From Phascolarctos cinereus (lineage: Eukaryota; Chordata; Mammalia; Diprotodontia; Phascolarctidae), in contig NW_018344271.1 in assembly GCF_002099425.1 (NCBI RefSeq), positions 1,162,501 to 1,226,500 on the forward strand: 64,000 nucleotides of DNA, in the 5' to 3' direction. A program made the position numbers and the translations under genes. Positions 11,408 through 22,615 of this stretch are shown here, one piece after another. How positions within the stretch are numbered: the first letter of the stretch is position 1; every line of letters begins with the position of its first letter. The notes under the pieces are model-generated. The model was given only the letters and a program-made list of their open reading frames with translations. It was not told the DNA's origin and ran no database searches.

Positions 11408-11590
11408 AGGCAGCGGGGCATGATGGAGAAGGCACAGGACAGTCAAGAGGTCCTGATTCAAAGCCCACCTCACCCACTTTCTAGCTGCCAACCTGTTAAT
11501 GTCCCAGAACACCTCGGCCTCACTTTTCCCATCTGTGAAATGGAGACAATAACCCCTGTAGCACTGGCCTCCCAGGGTGGATGGGAGACC
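11408..11590 (+). repeat. MIR SINE
   Basis: Shows TGATTCAAAGCCCACCTC, CTTTCTAGCTGCCAAC and TTTCCCATCTGTGAAATGGA, in MIR order and sense. The counterpart in the other arm is at about 18050-18175. Confidence 0.7.
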
Positions 11591-11656
11591 CCATGAGGTC
11601 AGCTGCAGGCCTAAGAAGAGCCAGCCGCCCAGCAGCTGCCGGGGGCGCTCACTCAC

Positions 11657-11752
11657 CTGGACCACAGCTCCTTGGGACAACTCCCCGTGGTAGCCAAGGC
11701 GCTTCCCCTCGCTCCAACTGCTCGATCACATGAGGTTTGGAAACTGCGAGTC
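11657..11752 (-). CDS. Gene 1 KRAB-B exon
   Basis: A 96-bp exon, the standard KRAB-B size, between acceptor CCCCTGAGCAG and donor CAG/GTGAGTG. Joined in phase 1 to the KRAB-A exon, it reads (G)LAVSKPHVIEQLERGEAPWL and continues PRGVVPRSCGP, the classic b-box pattern of VSKPDVIxQLEQGEEPW. It ends in phase 1, matching the finger exon. The b-box strengthens TRIM28 recruitment by the A-box in this family. Confidence 0.92.
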
Positions 11753-11796
11753 CTGCTCAGGGGAAATGGAAAGGGCTGGGGCCAAAGAAGACCTCA

Positions 11797-12315
<519 letters not shown>

Positions 12316-13230
12316 CTACAAGACCCAGGACACGTGGCTGCTCAGGAAGGGAGCTGGACAGGTGGACGACCCTTCCCGCTGGGCTGATTCCTGGATCTGG
12401 ATTCCAGGCATGCCTCTGACCCACTGGGACCTTCCACTCTCTCAGGCCAAGGAGGACAGGTGCAGATGGCCAGAACAGAGGGAGGGCACCAAAGCTCAGG
12501 ACTCTTGGGGTTCCCAGGAGGTGCCTCCTGAGGGGTCCTGCCCCAAGGCAGAGGAGCAGCTGCCCCGGCCTGTGTCCTGCCTTGGGGCTCCCCCCTTCCC
12601 CACCCAGGCAGGCCATCAAGCATTCCTTCTCCTCCCCCCTGCTCTCATTACCTGTGCCTGGGCAGGCATGTTACCTCTGAGCCTCAGTTTCCTCATCTCT
12701 AAAAGGGGGACAACAACAGCCCCAAGCCCAGGGGGCCCATGGGAAGCTGGACAGGGATGGTCTCTGGCATTTCCTGGAAGTATCTGCCAGGAAAGTCTTC
12801 CCCCAGAATCAACGCTGGGAGCTCTTTGGAGGCATCCTCCATCAGGGGGCCCTGCCTGACAACAGGGTCGGGGTCCCTGCAGCCCCCTAAGGACCACACC
12901 CACCAAAAGGAGGACTCCTCATCTCCCAAGGCTCCCTTTGTGGGCCTCAGATTATAGCCCAGTCCTGAACCTGGGGGGGGCCAGCAAAGGAGAGATGTGG
13001 AGTATGAGTCATAGAGAGGGCATCGCCTGTGGGGCTGTGGGCACAGTGAACACAGAGCCCAAGCTGGAGGCCCAGCCCAGGCCTTCCTCCTCAGTGTCTC
13101 CACATCTTCCTTCCAACCAAGTGACCTTGTGGGGCCCTTCCTGCTCTGGACACAGGCCTCCATGGCTGCCTCCAGAAGCCTGGTAAGGGCCACGGGAGAG
13201 CCATGGAGCCACCCTGGGAGCCCCCTTCAC

Positions 13231-13285
13231 CTGGTGGGCACTGGCTGCCAGGAACACAGGGGCCATGTCCTCCTTCAGGCCCCTT
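13231..13285 (-). CDS. Gene 1 start exon (MAP...Q peptide)
   Basis: A 55-bp exon with acceptor CCATCCCCAAGCAG and donor CACCAG/GTGAAG. The ATG is at 13266-13264 and the 12 codons read MAPVFLAASAHQ, ending in phase 0 exactly as the KRAB-A exon needs. Gene 2 has the same layout (MAPTSHLRAKPRQ, phase 0), which supports the choice of start. It lies between the CpG island and the KRAB-A exon and outside the inverted duplication. Confidence 0.75.
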
Positions 13286-13849
13286 CTGCTTGGGGATGGG
13301 CAGGGCTGGTCACCAAGACGTCCAGCTGTGGAGAAAATGGGAAGGAGAGGGGTCAGGTAGAGCCGGTCACTGGGACATCCAGCAGTGTGTGGAATGGTAT
13401 TGAGAGGTGTCAGGCAGGGTGGGTCACTAAGACATCCAACTGTGGGGGGAATGGGAATGATAGAGAGTCTGGCCTGTCTGGGCAGCACTTGGGTGTAGAT
13501 AGGAGCAGGAAAATGGGCGCATGAGAAAGCCCATGCTGGGAAGGGGTCCAGAAGAAGGCAGGCTTCAGGCCTCCTAGCATTGAGCTCATCATACTCCCAG
13601 CGTACAGGGGAGGAAACTGAGGCTGGCCCGGAGCTTAGGTGTGCTGGAGAAGGGGGTGAGGAGCAGGAAGGGGAGGAGCCTGCCAGGGGCCCTGGGTTTC
13701 AGACTAGGCTGAAAGGCTTCCCCGAAGTCACAGGGAGCCATAGAAGACTGCAGAGGAGGGCTGCGATGTGTCCCGGGTTCTAAGGAGAGCGCAGACTGGA
13801 CTGGAAGGGTGCTACGGAGCCACAGCAGGCTCCAGGGCAGGGGCACCCA

Positions 13850-15400
13850 GTCGCCTCAGGAGCTCAGGGCGCATGCACCAGAGGCAGGAGGCAGGGGTGG
13901 GGGAGAAGGGAATTGACTTGCATTGCGCATGCTCAGTGTCCCCGGCAGGTAAGCCACCCCTCCCCGGAGCCGAAGCAGTGAAACCTGGCTTCGAGCTCCA
14001 TCCCCCGGGTCCTACTCACGCCGGCCGAGATCCAGGACTCGGACCCGGCAGTGGCTCAGGGAGGGGCGGAGCAGAGCCGAAGCGGCCGCAGCAAGCTGAA
14101 GGCCAGGCTGCGGCGGCGGCGGCAGAAATGACGCAGACCTCCGAGTCAGTGCCAGAGGCCCGCTGCTCAGTACAGCGCAGAAGGCTTGTACTGCCTTCTG
14201 GGAAATGTAGTTCCCGGGCCCTTGCGCATGGGCAGAGCTCTGCCCGCTCCTCGCAGCTCGGAAGGCTGTCTCCAGGGAGTGAGCCCCGCCCCCTGCAGCT
14301 GGTGCGCGTGCGTGCTGGCGGCTCCCTGCTGGGGCTTGTTGTCCTGAATCCCTGCTAGCGCGTCCTTCGCAGGGAGGTGGAGCGGAGCCGGCCGGTGCTG
14401 CAGGGCCCCGGTCACACCGGCAGGGGGCGTGCGCCGCTTCCAGCGAACGAAGATGCTCGTCCAGCGTTCCCCCGAGCCTTGACCATCCCAGATAGGCGGG
14501 GGTGGGGCTCAGGAGCGCAGGAGGGGCCCCGCCCAACCCTATTAAAGAGCAAACTGTGGGAGGTCAGGGATCCTGTTGTTACAGGGAGCCATGATTTGGC
14601 CAGGGTCACGCAGCTGGTGCGTGGCTGAGGCTGGATCAGAACTGGAGGCGGTTGCAGCAAAGGGAACGGAGGAGGAGCGGTCAGAGGGGGAGGAGGGAGA
14701 GTCGGCTGGGAGGAGGGGGTTAGCAAAGCCCCCGCCGTAAGGTCAGCGGGCTGCGGCCGGAGGAGAGCCCGGGCCTCAGCTCAGGACGTGGTCCTGGAAC
14801 GACGGTCTAGAGGGCGAGGCACCCAGTGTAGACAGCAGCGAAGGGAGGGAGGTGCCCGGTGGACAGCTGGCGCACGTAGAGGGCTGCCTGGTGTTAGGAA
14901 GATCCGAGTTCGAATCCAGCCTCAGACGCCGCGTGACCCCGCGAGTTTTAGCTGTGCAGCGGGGGTCACCACACCCCTGCCCCCCCCCGGCGTGGGCGGA
15001 GGATGCAGCGCCGCATCTGTGAAGTGCCTGCCTGGCAGGCGCCTGCTGAAGGCTGTGCCCTCCCCTCCCTGCCGGGCAGCCGAGGCATCAGTGCAGCCCT
15101 TGGAAGGACCGTGAGCCCGGCAGAGTCCGAGCAAAGAGCATCCCAAGCCTGGACCTTGGGAGGAGGCCATGCGGAGCATCCCTTACCTGGCCCTGCAGAC
15201 CCCCGGGGCGGGATCGGAGCCGGGCTGGCTCCGGCCGTGCTCTGATCCCCTCCTGCCTCCTGCCAACCCCGGCCCATGCGCCCCCCTTCTGCAAAGCCTG
15301 CCCCCTTCTGGGCTCCCACTTCCACGGGGCCCTCCCGGATCCCTTCCCCAGCCGCGTCCTGGGTGGCGCCAGGCCTCGGCACAGGTGGGGCTGCGGGGGC
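13850..15400. promoter_or_regulatory. CpG island, gene 1 promoter
   Basis: GC-rich and dense in CpG (for example GCGGCCGCAGC near 14080 and CGGCGGCGGCGG near 14112), unlike its flanks. It sits upstream of gene 1's exons and near the axis of the inverted duplication. A plus-strand donor CCCCGGCAG/GTAAGCC at about 13957 leaves room for a divergent transcript, but no plus-strand gene can be followed from it. Confidence 0.75.
14020..14110 (-). other. Gene 1 probable 5' untranslated exon
   Basis: A strong donor, CTCGGCCGGC/GTGAGTAGG, lies on the minus strand with the last exon base at 14020, inside the CpG island. Gene 2 has the equivalent CGGGCTACC/GTGAGTGG. The upstream boundary is a guess. Confidence 0.5.
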
Positions 15401-15569
15401 AGGGATGCCGTGTTCACCGCACCCTGGGGTGGGCCCAAAGGTGGGGTCAGCTCTGCAAAGCGCTGTTCACCTATGTTCTGCTGTGCCCAATGCTTCCTCT
15501 GTCTGCTGGCTGGAGCCAAGTGATGCAGCCAAAAAGAGGATTTGGTCCTGGAAGTGATAGGGAGGCGCT

Positions 15570-15712
15570 GGAGTGTGTGTGTGTGTGCATATGTGTTTGT
15601 GTGTATGTGCGTGTATGTTTGTGTATGTGTTTGTATGTGTTTGTATGTGCATGTGTGTGTGTGTTTGTATATGTTTGTATGTGTTTGTGTGTATATGCGT
15701 GTATGTGTCTTA
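15570..15712 (+). repeat. TG-rich microsatellite
   Basis: About 140 bp of TG repeats broken by CATA, TGTT and TGCG variants. Long open frames on both strands here are compositional only. Confidence 0.95.
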
Positions 15713-15734
15713 GACCTGGGCCTTAAGATCACCG

Positions 15735-15988
15735 CAGTAATCATCAGAAACATCTGGTCTTGGCCAAGGACTAGAGCGCTAGATCAGTTGAACAGACCAG
15801 GTACACACCACGCAGCAGTAAGTGACCACAGTAACCCAGTGTTTGACAAACCCACAGACCCCAGCTTCTGGGACCAAAACTCACCGTTTGACAAAAATGC
15901 TGAGCAAACCGGAAAACACAAAGAAACTAGGTATAGCACGGCATCTCACAACATATACCAAGATAAGGTCAAAATGGGTATGTGATTT
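15735..15988 (+). repeat. L1 LINE ORF2 fragment, part 1
   Basis: Reads GTTTGACAAACCCACAGACC and ATATACCAAGATAAGGTCAA, the ORF2 segment that in L1 encodes the VFDKP/DP motif region. It continues at 16783 after an insertion. Confidence 0.75.
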
Positions 15989-16782
15989 TGTGGGGACAAA
16001 AACCACCCGGAGTGACTAAAAGGGAAACTGAGGCAGAGTGCCAAGCCAAAATACTTCATTAAAGGGACCTGGCCCCCTCTAATGAAGTGGCCCCCAGACC
16101 TTCCCCACAGTCTGAGATAGCCCCTCTTTCCGTCTGCCTTATTTTTATAAAGCTTCATACCTGCTTTCCTACCTGACCATTCTAAAGATGATACAAAGTA
16201 CAGAATCCCATTGGTCGACCGATCTTGCTTTGTGGGCCAAAAATGATGCATAAGCTAAAAACGATCTGTCAGCTGCCTCACAGGCCGGGTGAAGCAGCAA
16301 CGTCTCCGCTGACCAGGTGGTCATATGATGGCTTGGCCTCCTCTGTAGGCTGGGCAGGAAGAGGTGATGCAATTCGTGTACGTGCTCCAAGAACAGATTG
16401 GGGGTGGGACTTTCCAGACCATGCCACCCATGGGTAGTCTGGTCATAGAATTTTAGCAAAACCAAATGAAGCTATCCGTGTCAGCCTTCTTGTGGTTAAA
16501 CAAGAGGGCCTCATAGCTGGTAAGCAAGTAGTGAACACACCATCAAAGTCTGACATCTGCTATAGGGCCCTTCTGTTAGAACCTGTATTCCTGTGTGACT
16601 TTTACAAAATATGGATTAACATGTTGCTTATTCTACCTATTATTATTAGATGACAGACTGTGTATTACCAGGCAAGTGCAGTGAAATGATTGCTAACGGT
16701 CATTACCCCTTATAGAATCATACTGAGCCGACTAATACTGATCAGAATTTGAGTAGGGGTCCATCATGAACCATCTCTCACA
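15989..16782. mobile_element. Solo-LTR-like fossil inside L1
   Basis: A 794-bp insertion bounded by TGTGGGGAC and CTCACA, splitting one L1. Flanks ATTT and ACTT look like an aged 4-bp target duplication. It has no internal coding region. Its orientation and family are not settled; an LTR-retrovirus relic is the best reading. Confidence 0.5.
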
Positions 16783-17105
16783 ACTTAGACACAAAGGGTG
16801 ACACCGTAAGCAAATTAGGAGAGGTTCACCTGTCAGATCTATGGAGAAGGGAAGAATTTAGGACCAAACGAGACAGAGAGCTTCACTAGATGGAAAAATG
16901 GATAATGCTGATTGTATTTAAAAGGTTTTACACAAATAGAACCAATGCAACAAAGATTAGAAGGAAAGCAGGAAGCTGGGGAACAATTTTTACAGCAAGT
17001 GTCTCTGATAAAGGCCTCATTTCTCAAATATATAGAGAACTGAGTCAAATTTATAAGAATACAAAAAATCTCTGAAGAAAACAACTCCTTAAAATGAAGA
17101 ATTAG
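16783..17105 (+). repeat. L1 LINE ORF2 fragment, part 2
   Basis: Continues the L1 with CTTAGACACAAAGGGTGACA, then GTGTCTCTGATAAAGGCCTC and ATATATAGAGAACTGAGTCA. It ends where the right arm of the inverted duplication begins. Confidence 0.8.
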
Positions 17106-17109
17106 CCAA

Positions 17110-18720
17110 ATGGAAAAGGAAGAAGGCCTGGAGACATTGGGGAGGAAGGCCTGGGCTGGGCCTCCAGCTTGGGCTCTGTGTCTGCTGTGCCCCCGGCCCC
17201 CCAGGTGACGTCCTCTCTAGGACTCAACTCCATGTCTCTCCTTTGCTGGGCCCCCCAGGTTCAGGACTGGGCTGCCATCTGAGCCCCACAAAGGGAGCCT
17301 TGGTAGATGAGGAGTCCTTCTTTTGGTGGGTGTGGTCCTTAGGGAACTGCGGGGACCCCGACCCTGTGTCAGGCAGGGCCCCCTGATGGAGGATGCCTCC
17401 AAAGAGCTCCCAACATTGATTCTGGGGGAGGACTTTCCTGGCAGATACTTCCAGGAAATGCCAGAGACCATCCCTGTCCAGCTTCTCATGGGTCCCCTGG
17501 GCTTGGGGCTGTTGTCCCCCTTTTAGAGATGAGGAAACTGAGGCTCAGAGGTAACATGCCTGCCCAGGCATCGGTAATGAGAGGCAGGGGGTAGGAGAAG
17601 GAACACTTGATGGCTTGCTTGGGTTGGGGAGGGGGGAGCCCCAAGGCTGAACACAGGCCAGGGTAGCTGGTAGAGACCCCCTGGACGAACTCTGTCTTGC
17701 CAGGTGCTGGGCACAGACCAGCTCTGCTTAAGTGTTGAAGCCGTCAGTGCCCACCTGTCCTGAGGGGGGCCTGGGGATGGGCGGCTGAGGTCTTCTCTGG
17801 CCCCAGCCCTTTCCATTTCCCCTGAGCAGGACTCTCAGTTTCCAAACCTCATATGATCGAGCAGTTGGAGTGAGGGGAAGCGCCTTGGCTGCCATGGGGA
17901 GCTGTCCCAAGGAGCTGTGGTCCAGGTGAGTGAGCGCCAGCTCCACCACCACCACCCCTCCCCCGTCAGCTGCTGGGTGGCCTGCTCTTCTTAGGTCTAC
18001 AGCTGACCTCATGAAGTTTCCCATCCTCCATGGAAGGTCAGTGCCTCAGGGGTTATCTTCATTTCACAGATGGGGAAACTGAGGCTGAGGTTCTGGGACA
18101 CAAGTGTGTGAGGTGGGCTTTGAATCAGGACCTCTTGACTGTTCTGTGCCTTCTCCATCATGCCCCGCTGCCTCCCATGGGGAAATACTTTAAATATGTG
18201 GGAGGCCCCAGGATATAGTGATGAACAGGATGAGCTCCTTCATAGACCCTCATCTGCTTCTGAGAAAGCTTCAATATCGATAATTTTATCCTTGTGTGTC
18301 CTGCTGGGCTGGGAGAGAGGCCCTTTGAGGGGACTGATCTTTTTGCTCACCTTCTCTTGTGGTTCCCATGTCCTCGGCACCCCTTCTCTTATTCATTTGA
18401 CCCTTGTCTCTCCTTAGTGTGTATGTTCCCTTGAATATTGAGGTCCTGTGCACTTGTGGGGATCAAAGCCGCTCTGTCAGCATTTGCCTGGAATCTGCCA
18501 GAGCACTTAGTCATTTGATGGGCCAGGGCTTGGGGGCAGGGACTGGCCTGGCAGGGGCTTGGGAGCAGTTTCTCCTGCCAGTCTTAAAGCTCTTGGATCC
18601 AAGCAATTTCCAACTGGAAGGAAAGAAAAGGCACAGAAATCCCACAGGAACCGACAGAGTGAAGCCCCAGGTTTTCTGTTAGGAGTAGGCATCCTCCCAG
18701 TAGGCTGGACCCTGTCTGTC
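17110..18720. repeat. Right arm of the inverted duplication
   Basis: Reverse complement of 10870-13094, for example GCCCAAGCTGGAGGCCCAG on the left against the matching complement at 17150 here. It lacks the counterpart of about 11895-12555, which in the left arm carries the KRAB-A exon. It gains a CCACCACCACC-rich insert near 17945. No finger exon follows it on the plus strand before 25 kb. Confidence 0.9.
17830..17925 (+). pseudogene. Relic KRAB-B exon in the inverted copy
   Basis: A 96-bp exon with intact acceptor CCCCTGAGCAG and donor CCAG/GTGAGTG. It reads LSVSKPHMIEQLE and then an in-frame TGA at 17871, where the left-arm copy has CGA. With KRAB-A deleted upstream it cannot form a KRAB domain. 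If spliced, it would be non-coding. Confidence 0.9.
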
Positions 18721-19470
18721 ACCTGCTGGGCAGTGGTTCTGACATGTAGAGGCCGGGGAGTGTGTGACCGTGGCCTACTCAGTGGTTCTGGCCTCTTGGT
18801 GGATGAGGAGCCCTTGCTCTGGTGGCCTGGTCAGCCCTGTGGACTCTGGGAATGCCCCTCTGTGACTCCCAGGGACCTCGTCAGGGCTGCCCTCCCCACA
18901 TCGGGTCGTGTTCTGGCTCTTCCTCCTTTCCTCAGCTTGCCTCTTGGAGGTCTCCGTGGGACGGTGCTGCAGCCATGCGGCTCCCAAAGGGCTGGCTTTA
19001 GCCCTTCCTTCTGCTCGCTCTTCTCAGCACCAGGCTTATTGCTTCCTATTCCTTGGCGATTCCTGACAAGCTGGAGCCAAGGCCCTGCTCTCCACCATGG
19101 TGCCTCTTGTCCAAGGAGGGGGAGGGAGAGACCTGCCCCTGCACCTCCACTGAGCCAGAGATCTTAGAGAGCAGAGAGCAGGAGGAAGACCCCCCCATCT
19201 GCCCCACCATTCATTCCCAGGAGACAACCAGTCAAATGCTTCAGAAGCACCTACTATGTGCCAGGCCCTTCAGACTCAGTCCCCCAGATCAAAATCAGGG
19301 TGGCAAAAGGTGCCCAGGGGAAAGCCCAAGGGATCTGTGCCGAGCATGTGCTATTGGACGTTTTCATCAGTGACTCACACAGAGGCACCAACGGAGTGAC
19401 AGCTAGCACTGGAGGTAAGGCCCGACTCAGAATAACAACATGGCAGCTGAGCAGGGCCACACAGACAGAG
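18721..19470. other. Unassigned intergenic sequence
   Basis: GC-rich unique-looking sequence with no spliced coding pattern. A short L2-tail-like piece (CACCTACTATGTGCCAGGCC) lies near 19250. Confidence 0.4.
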
Positions 19471-19474
19471 TGCA

Positions 19475-19690
19475 GGGCTGGAGTCAGGAAGAACCAAGTT
19501 CACACCCAGCCTTGGAGCCTGGGCAGGTCACTTCATCACTTCCTGCCTCAGTTTCCTCATCTGTCAATGGAGGTAATAATGGCACCTCCCTCCCAGGACT
19601 ATCGTGAAGATCAGATGAGAGGGTATCTGTAAAGTACTTAGCACAAACAGGGCTGGGCATACGGCGGGCACTTAATAAATGGTCATTCCT
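19475..19690 (+). repeat. MIR-type CORE-SINE
   Basis: In order: GAGTCAGGAAGAACCAAGTT, CCTCAGTTTCCTCATCTGTC, GTAAAGTACTTAGCAC and GGCACTTAATAAATGG. Confidence 0.8.
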
Positions 19691-19714
19691 TTCCTCCTTT
19701 TTTCTCAATCCTTA

Positions 19715-19945
19715 TAACATTAATTCAGTGCTTTAAAGTTTTCAAAGTGCCCATGATCTCACTGAGCTTCCCATAGCCCTCTGAGGTTGCTATTCTAGGC
19801 CTTCCATCCCATTTTGACAGATGAGGAAACTCAGGCAGGCAGTGGTGAAGTGACTTGCTTGTGGTCCCCCAAGATTCTAGAAATGTCAGAGGCAGGATTG
19901 GAATCCAGATCCTTGGGCCTCCACGCCCTAGAATCTCGTCATTAC
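19715..19945 (-). repeat. MIR-type CORE-SINE
   Basis: Antisense core TTGACAGATGAGGAAACTCA followed by GTGAAGTGACTTGCTTGTGG. Confidence 0.7.
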
Positions 19946-20324
19946 ATCGCGATATGAAATGTAAGCTGAGGATATGTCAAATGTTCAGTGTTTGGGTTCA
20001 CAAGCTCACCTCCATCGCTATAATTTGGGGAAGGCACAGTGAACTATCTGCTGGTCTGAAGATTTCCTGGGGGTCTTATTCACCACAAACAAACTCCGTT
20101 GGAGTCCACAGGGCTCGGTGGCAGTCAGAGAAGGCCAGAAGGCCTCTGGCAGCATCCTGAGAGGAATGAGTGCATCATCCTCTTCCTGGGCAGGCCACCT
20201 TGGGAGACTGGTCCTTCCGGGGTGCCATATTTGGAGGAGCCCATCGACACCTGCATGGGTTCTCACAGGAGAGAGCCAGAGTGGTCTGAGGCTCCAAGCC
20301 CCTGCCACAGAACAGTTGGTCAAA

Positions 20325-20540
20325 GTTAAACCAAGGTTTACAAGCATTTATTATGTATCTACTGTGTGCCAGGTGCTGTGCTAAGCTCTTAGGATGCCTG
20401 GTAAGGCAAAACCAGTGTCTGCCCTCCATGAGCTCCTAGTCGCACTCATAGTCAACATTCAACCAACCAGGCACTAGCAAGATACAGTTGGGATAAATCA
20501 GACAGAATCGTGGGGCAGAGGAAGAGAAGCCTTCGACCTG
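20325..20540 (-). repeat. L2-like repeat, antisense
   Basis: Starts AAGCATTTATTATGTATCTA, then GTGTGCCAGGTGCTGTGCTA and CCTCCATGAGCTCCTAGTC, the antisense L2 tail. Confidence 0.7.
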
Positions 20541-21749
20541 ACAAGGTGCTGCTAGGGCGTGCAAGTTGCCTTCCCATCTCTGAAGGGTCGCTGGGTGGAG
20601 TAGCGCTCTGCCCCAGAAGGAGGGACCAGGAGCGTTAATGGGGCTTTTCCCCACAGAGGCCAGCTGGAGCTCCGTGTCAGGGGGACCTGCCCATCAAGAA
20701 GAGCTCTCCCAGAGGGGCACAGGTGCCTTAGGACCGGTTGGGGTTCCCTCGGTACAGTCTCCAGCTAAGGCTGAACAGCTGCTGCTTGAAGATGGCAGAG
20801 AGGGAGAAGTTCCTGCTGTCTTCCTGGAATGAAATTCTGTGGTTTTGAGCAGATTTTCCTGGGGCTGTTGATAATGTGCATTTTTTTGTTCGTTTTTCAA
20901 GAACATTTGTTCATCGGTTTAGTTTAGTTTTGTTTTGACCACATGTTCTTTGGGGAATGGTTTGTACCCTTATACATCCTGCTTGGTTAGGATGTCAGAT
21001 TCTTAGCAGAATATTGATAGCAAATGTCGGGGCTACATCTGTTTCCGTCCCTTTTTTTCTGGACACCTTGTTTTTGTCACTCCTATAGCTCCCCCCCCCC
21101 AATCTTCCATGGTTCTCCTCGATATTTCTGCCTCGGTGTCCATCCCGACATTTAGCTATCACTTTGTGCAGTTCTGTGATGAAGTCCACTGGGGGAGTTA
21201 ATTTGGGGCAGTATTACCCCAGTCCTCTATTGGGCCCACCTAGTCCCGGACAGTGGGTGTTTCTGCAATCCAATCCTGCCTTTGCTTCTGTTTAAATAGT
21301 TTTATAGAACACTGTAGTGGTTTCTTCTGTCTCTTCAGAGGTTAATGCTCAAGTGCTTGACATGTTTTGTGTTGACCACAACAGGTCTTTTTCTTCCTGT
21401 CTGTGTCTTCTGCTGGCCAGTGGAAAAATTCATAATATTGATGGGCTTATCATAGATCCCAGGGTGCAGCTCACGTCAGACGTCTCTTGAATGTCTCAGG
21501 GTTTCTGACTGTGATATCTGAACGTCCACAAATTGAGATCTGTTTGCTTCCTCCTTACCCACCCTTGTCTCCTTCAACACTTCTGAAACCGTATTGAAAG
21601 GTAATGATTGGAGTGAACAGCCCTGTCTTCTCACTGCTGTCCCTCCTGAGAATCCTCTAATAGTTCTCCATCATGGAGCACATTCTAGGACTTGTTGTGA
21701 GGATCAGATGAGATCATATTTGTAAAGTGCTTTTTGGCATTTGAACAGT
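20541..21749. other. Mostly unassigned; possible old repeat
   Basis: No exon pattern. A short MIR-like piece (GAGGATCAGATGAGATCATA) lies at about 21690-21740. The T-rich middle may be an antisense LINE too old to place. Confidence 0.4.
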
Positions 21750-22225
21750 ACAGCTAGCTCTTCAGAGTTGTGTTCTGTGCTGTAGTTTGAATGCTTGGCA
21801 GTTCAGCTAGAGAAAGGACCTCAGTGTCTGGCACCTTCCCCTGCCAGGTGATCATCAGAATCTTCCTAAGACCATTCACATGGAGGCGATTCTGTTTCCT
21901 GGCATGGTGCTAGTAGACTGTCCAGCTTTCACAGGCATACACAATGAGGTCAGCACAATGGCTCTGTAGACCTTCACTTTGACAGTCAGTCTAATTCCTC
22001 TTCTCTCCCACACTTTCCTTCAGAGCCTTCCAAACACTGAGCTAGCTCTGGCAATGCGTGCATCAACCTCATTATCAATGTGTACATCCCTAGCAAGTAT
22101 GCTGCCAAGGTAAGTGGACTTATCCACAGCATTCAAAACTTCTGCATTTGCTGTAACTGATGGTTTGACATGTGGGTGGTGTGGTGCTGGTAGAAAACCT
22201 GTGTTCTCCATACTGGTCATTTTGC
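21750..22225 (-). repeat. RTE-type LINE, C-terminal ORF fragment
   Basis: The minus strand encodes NAVDKSTYLGSILARDVHID, then NEVDARIARASSVFGRL, a strong match to the RTE reverse-transcriptase C-terminal pattern VDKFTYLGS...IDDEVxARIAKA...FGRL. A shifted frame then gives YACESWTVY. The frame is broken. Confidence 0.85.
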
Positions 22226-22229
22226 AAAA

Positions 22230-22615
22230 GAAGACTAGAATAAAAGAAAAAAAATAGCATACTTCGGTCTGCATTCAAGCAGTATCAGTTCTTTCTCTGG
22301 AGGCAGATAGCATGCTTCATTATGAGTCCTTTGGGATTGTCTTGGATCATTGTATTGCTGAAATCATTCTCAGTTCTTCATCGTACAACACTGCTGTTAC
22401 TGTGTACAATGTTCTGCTCACTTCACCTTGCGTCAAGTTCATGGAAGTCTTTCCAGGTTTTTCTGAAAGCATCCTGCTTGTCATTTCTTAGAGTATAATA
22501 ATATCCCATCATAACCATATAACACAGCTTGTTTAGCCATTCTCCAGCTGATAAGCATCCTCTCAATTTCCACTTCTTAGTATGGCAAATTATTTAACTT
22601 GAAAAGGCTACAAGC
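22230..22615 (-). repeat. L1 LINE 3' fragment
   Basis: Antisense L1 end: TCATTATGAGTCCTTTGGGA, GCTGTTACTGTGTACAATGT, AGTCTTTCCAGGTTTTTCTG, TAGCCATTCTCCAGCTGATA. Confidence 0.85.

Noticed and set aside
13009-14536. Several 100-196 codon frames in the CpG island
   Set aside because: Stop codons are rare in GC-rich DNA; no frame shows a known domain or continues across splice sites.
15088-15753. 221-codon minus-strand frame and 185-codon plus-strand frame
   Set aside because: They span GC-rich island and TG microsatellite sequence, with His/Thr or Val/Cys runs typical of the repeat. No domain.
18559-19167. 202-codon plus-strand frame past the right inverted arm
   Set aside because: No domain, no splice support and partly in intron-derived duplicated sequence. 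GC-rich composition explains its length.
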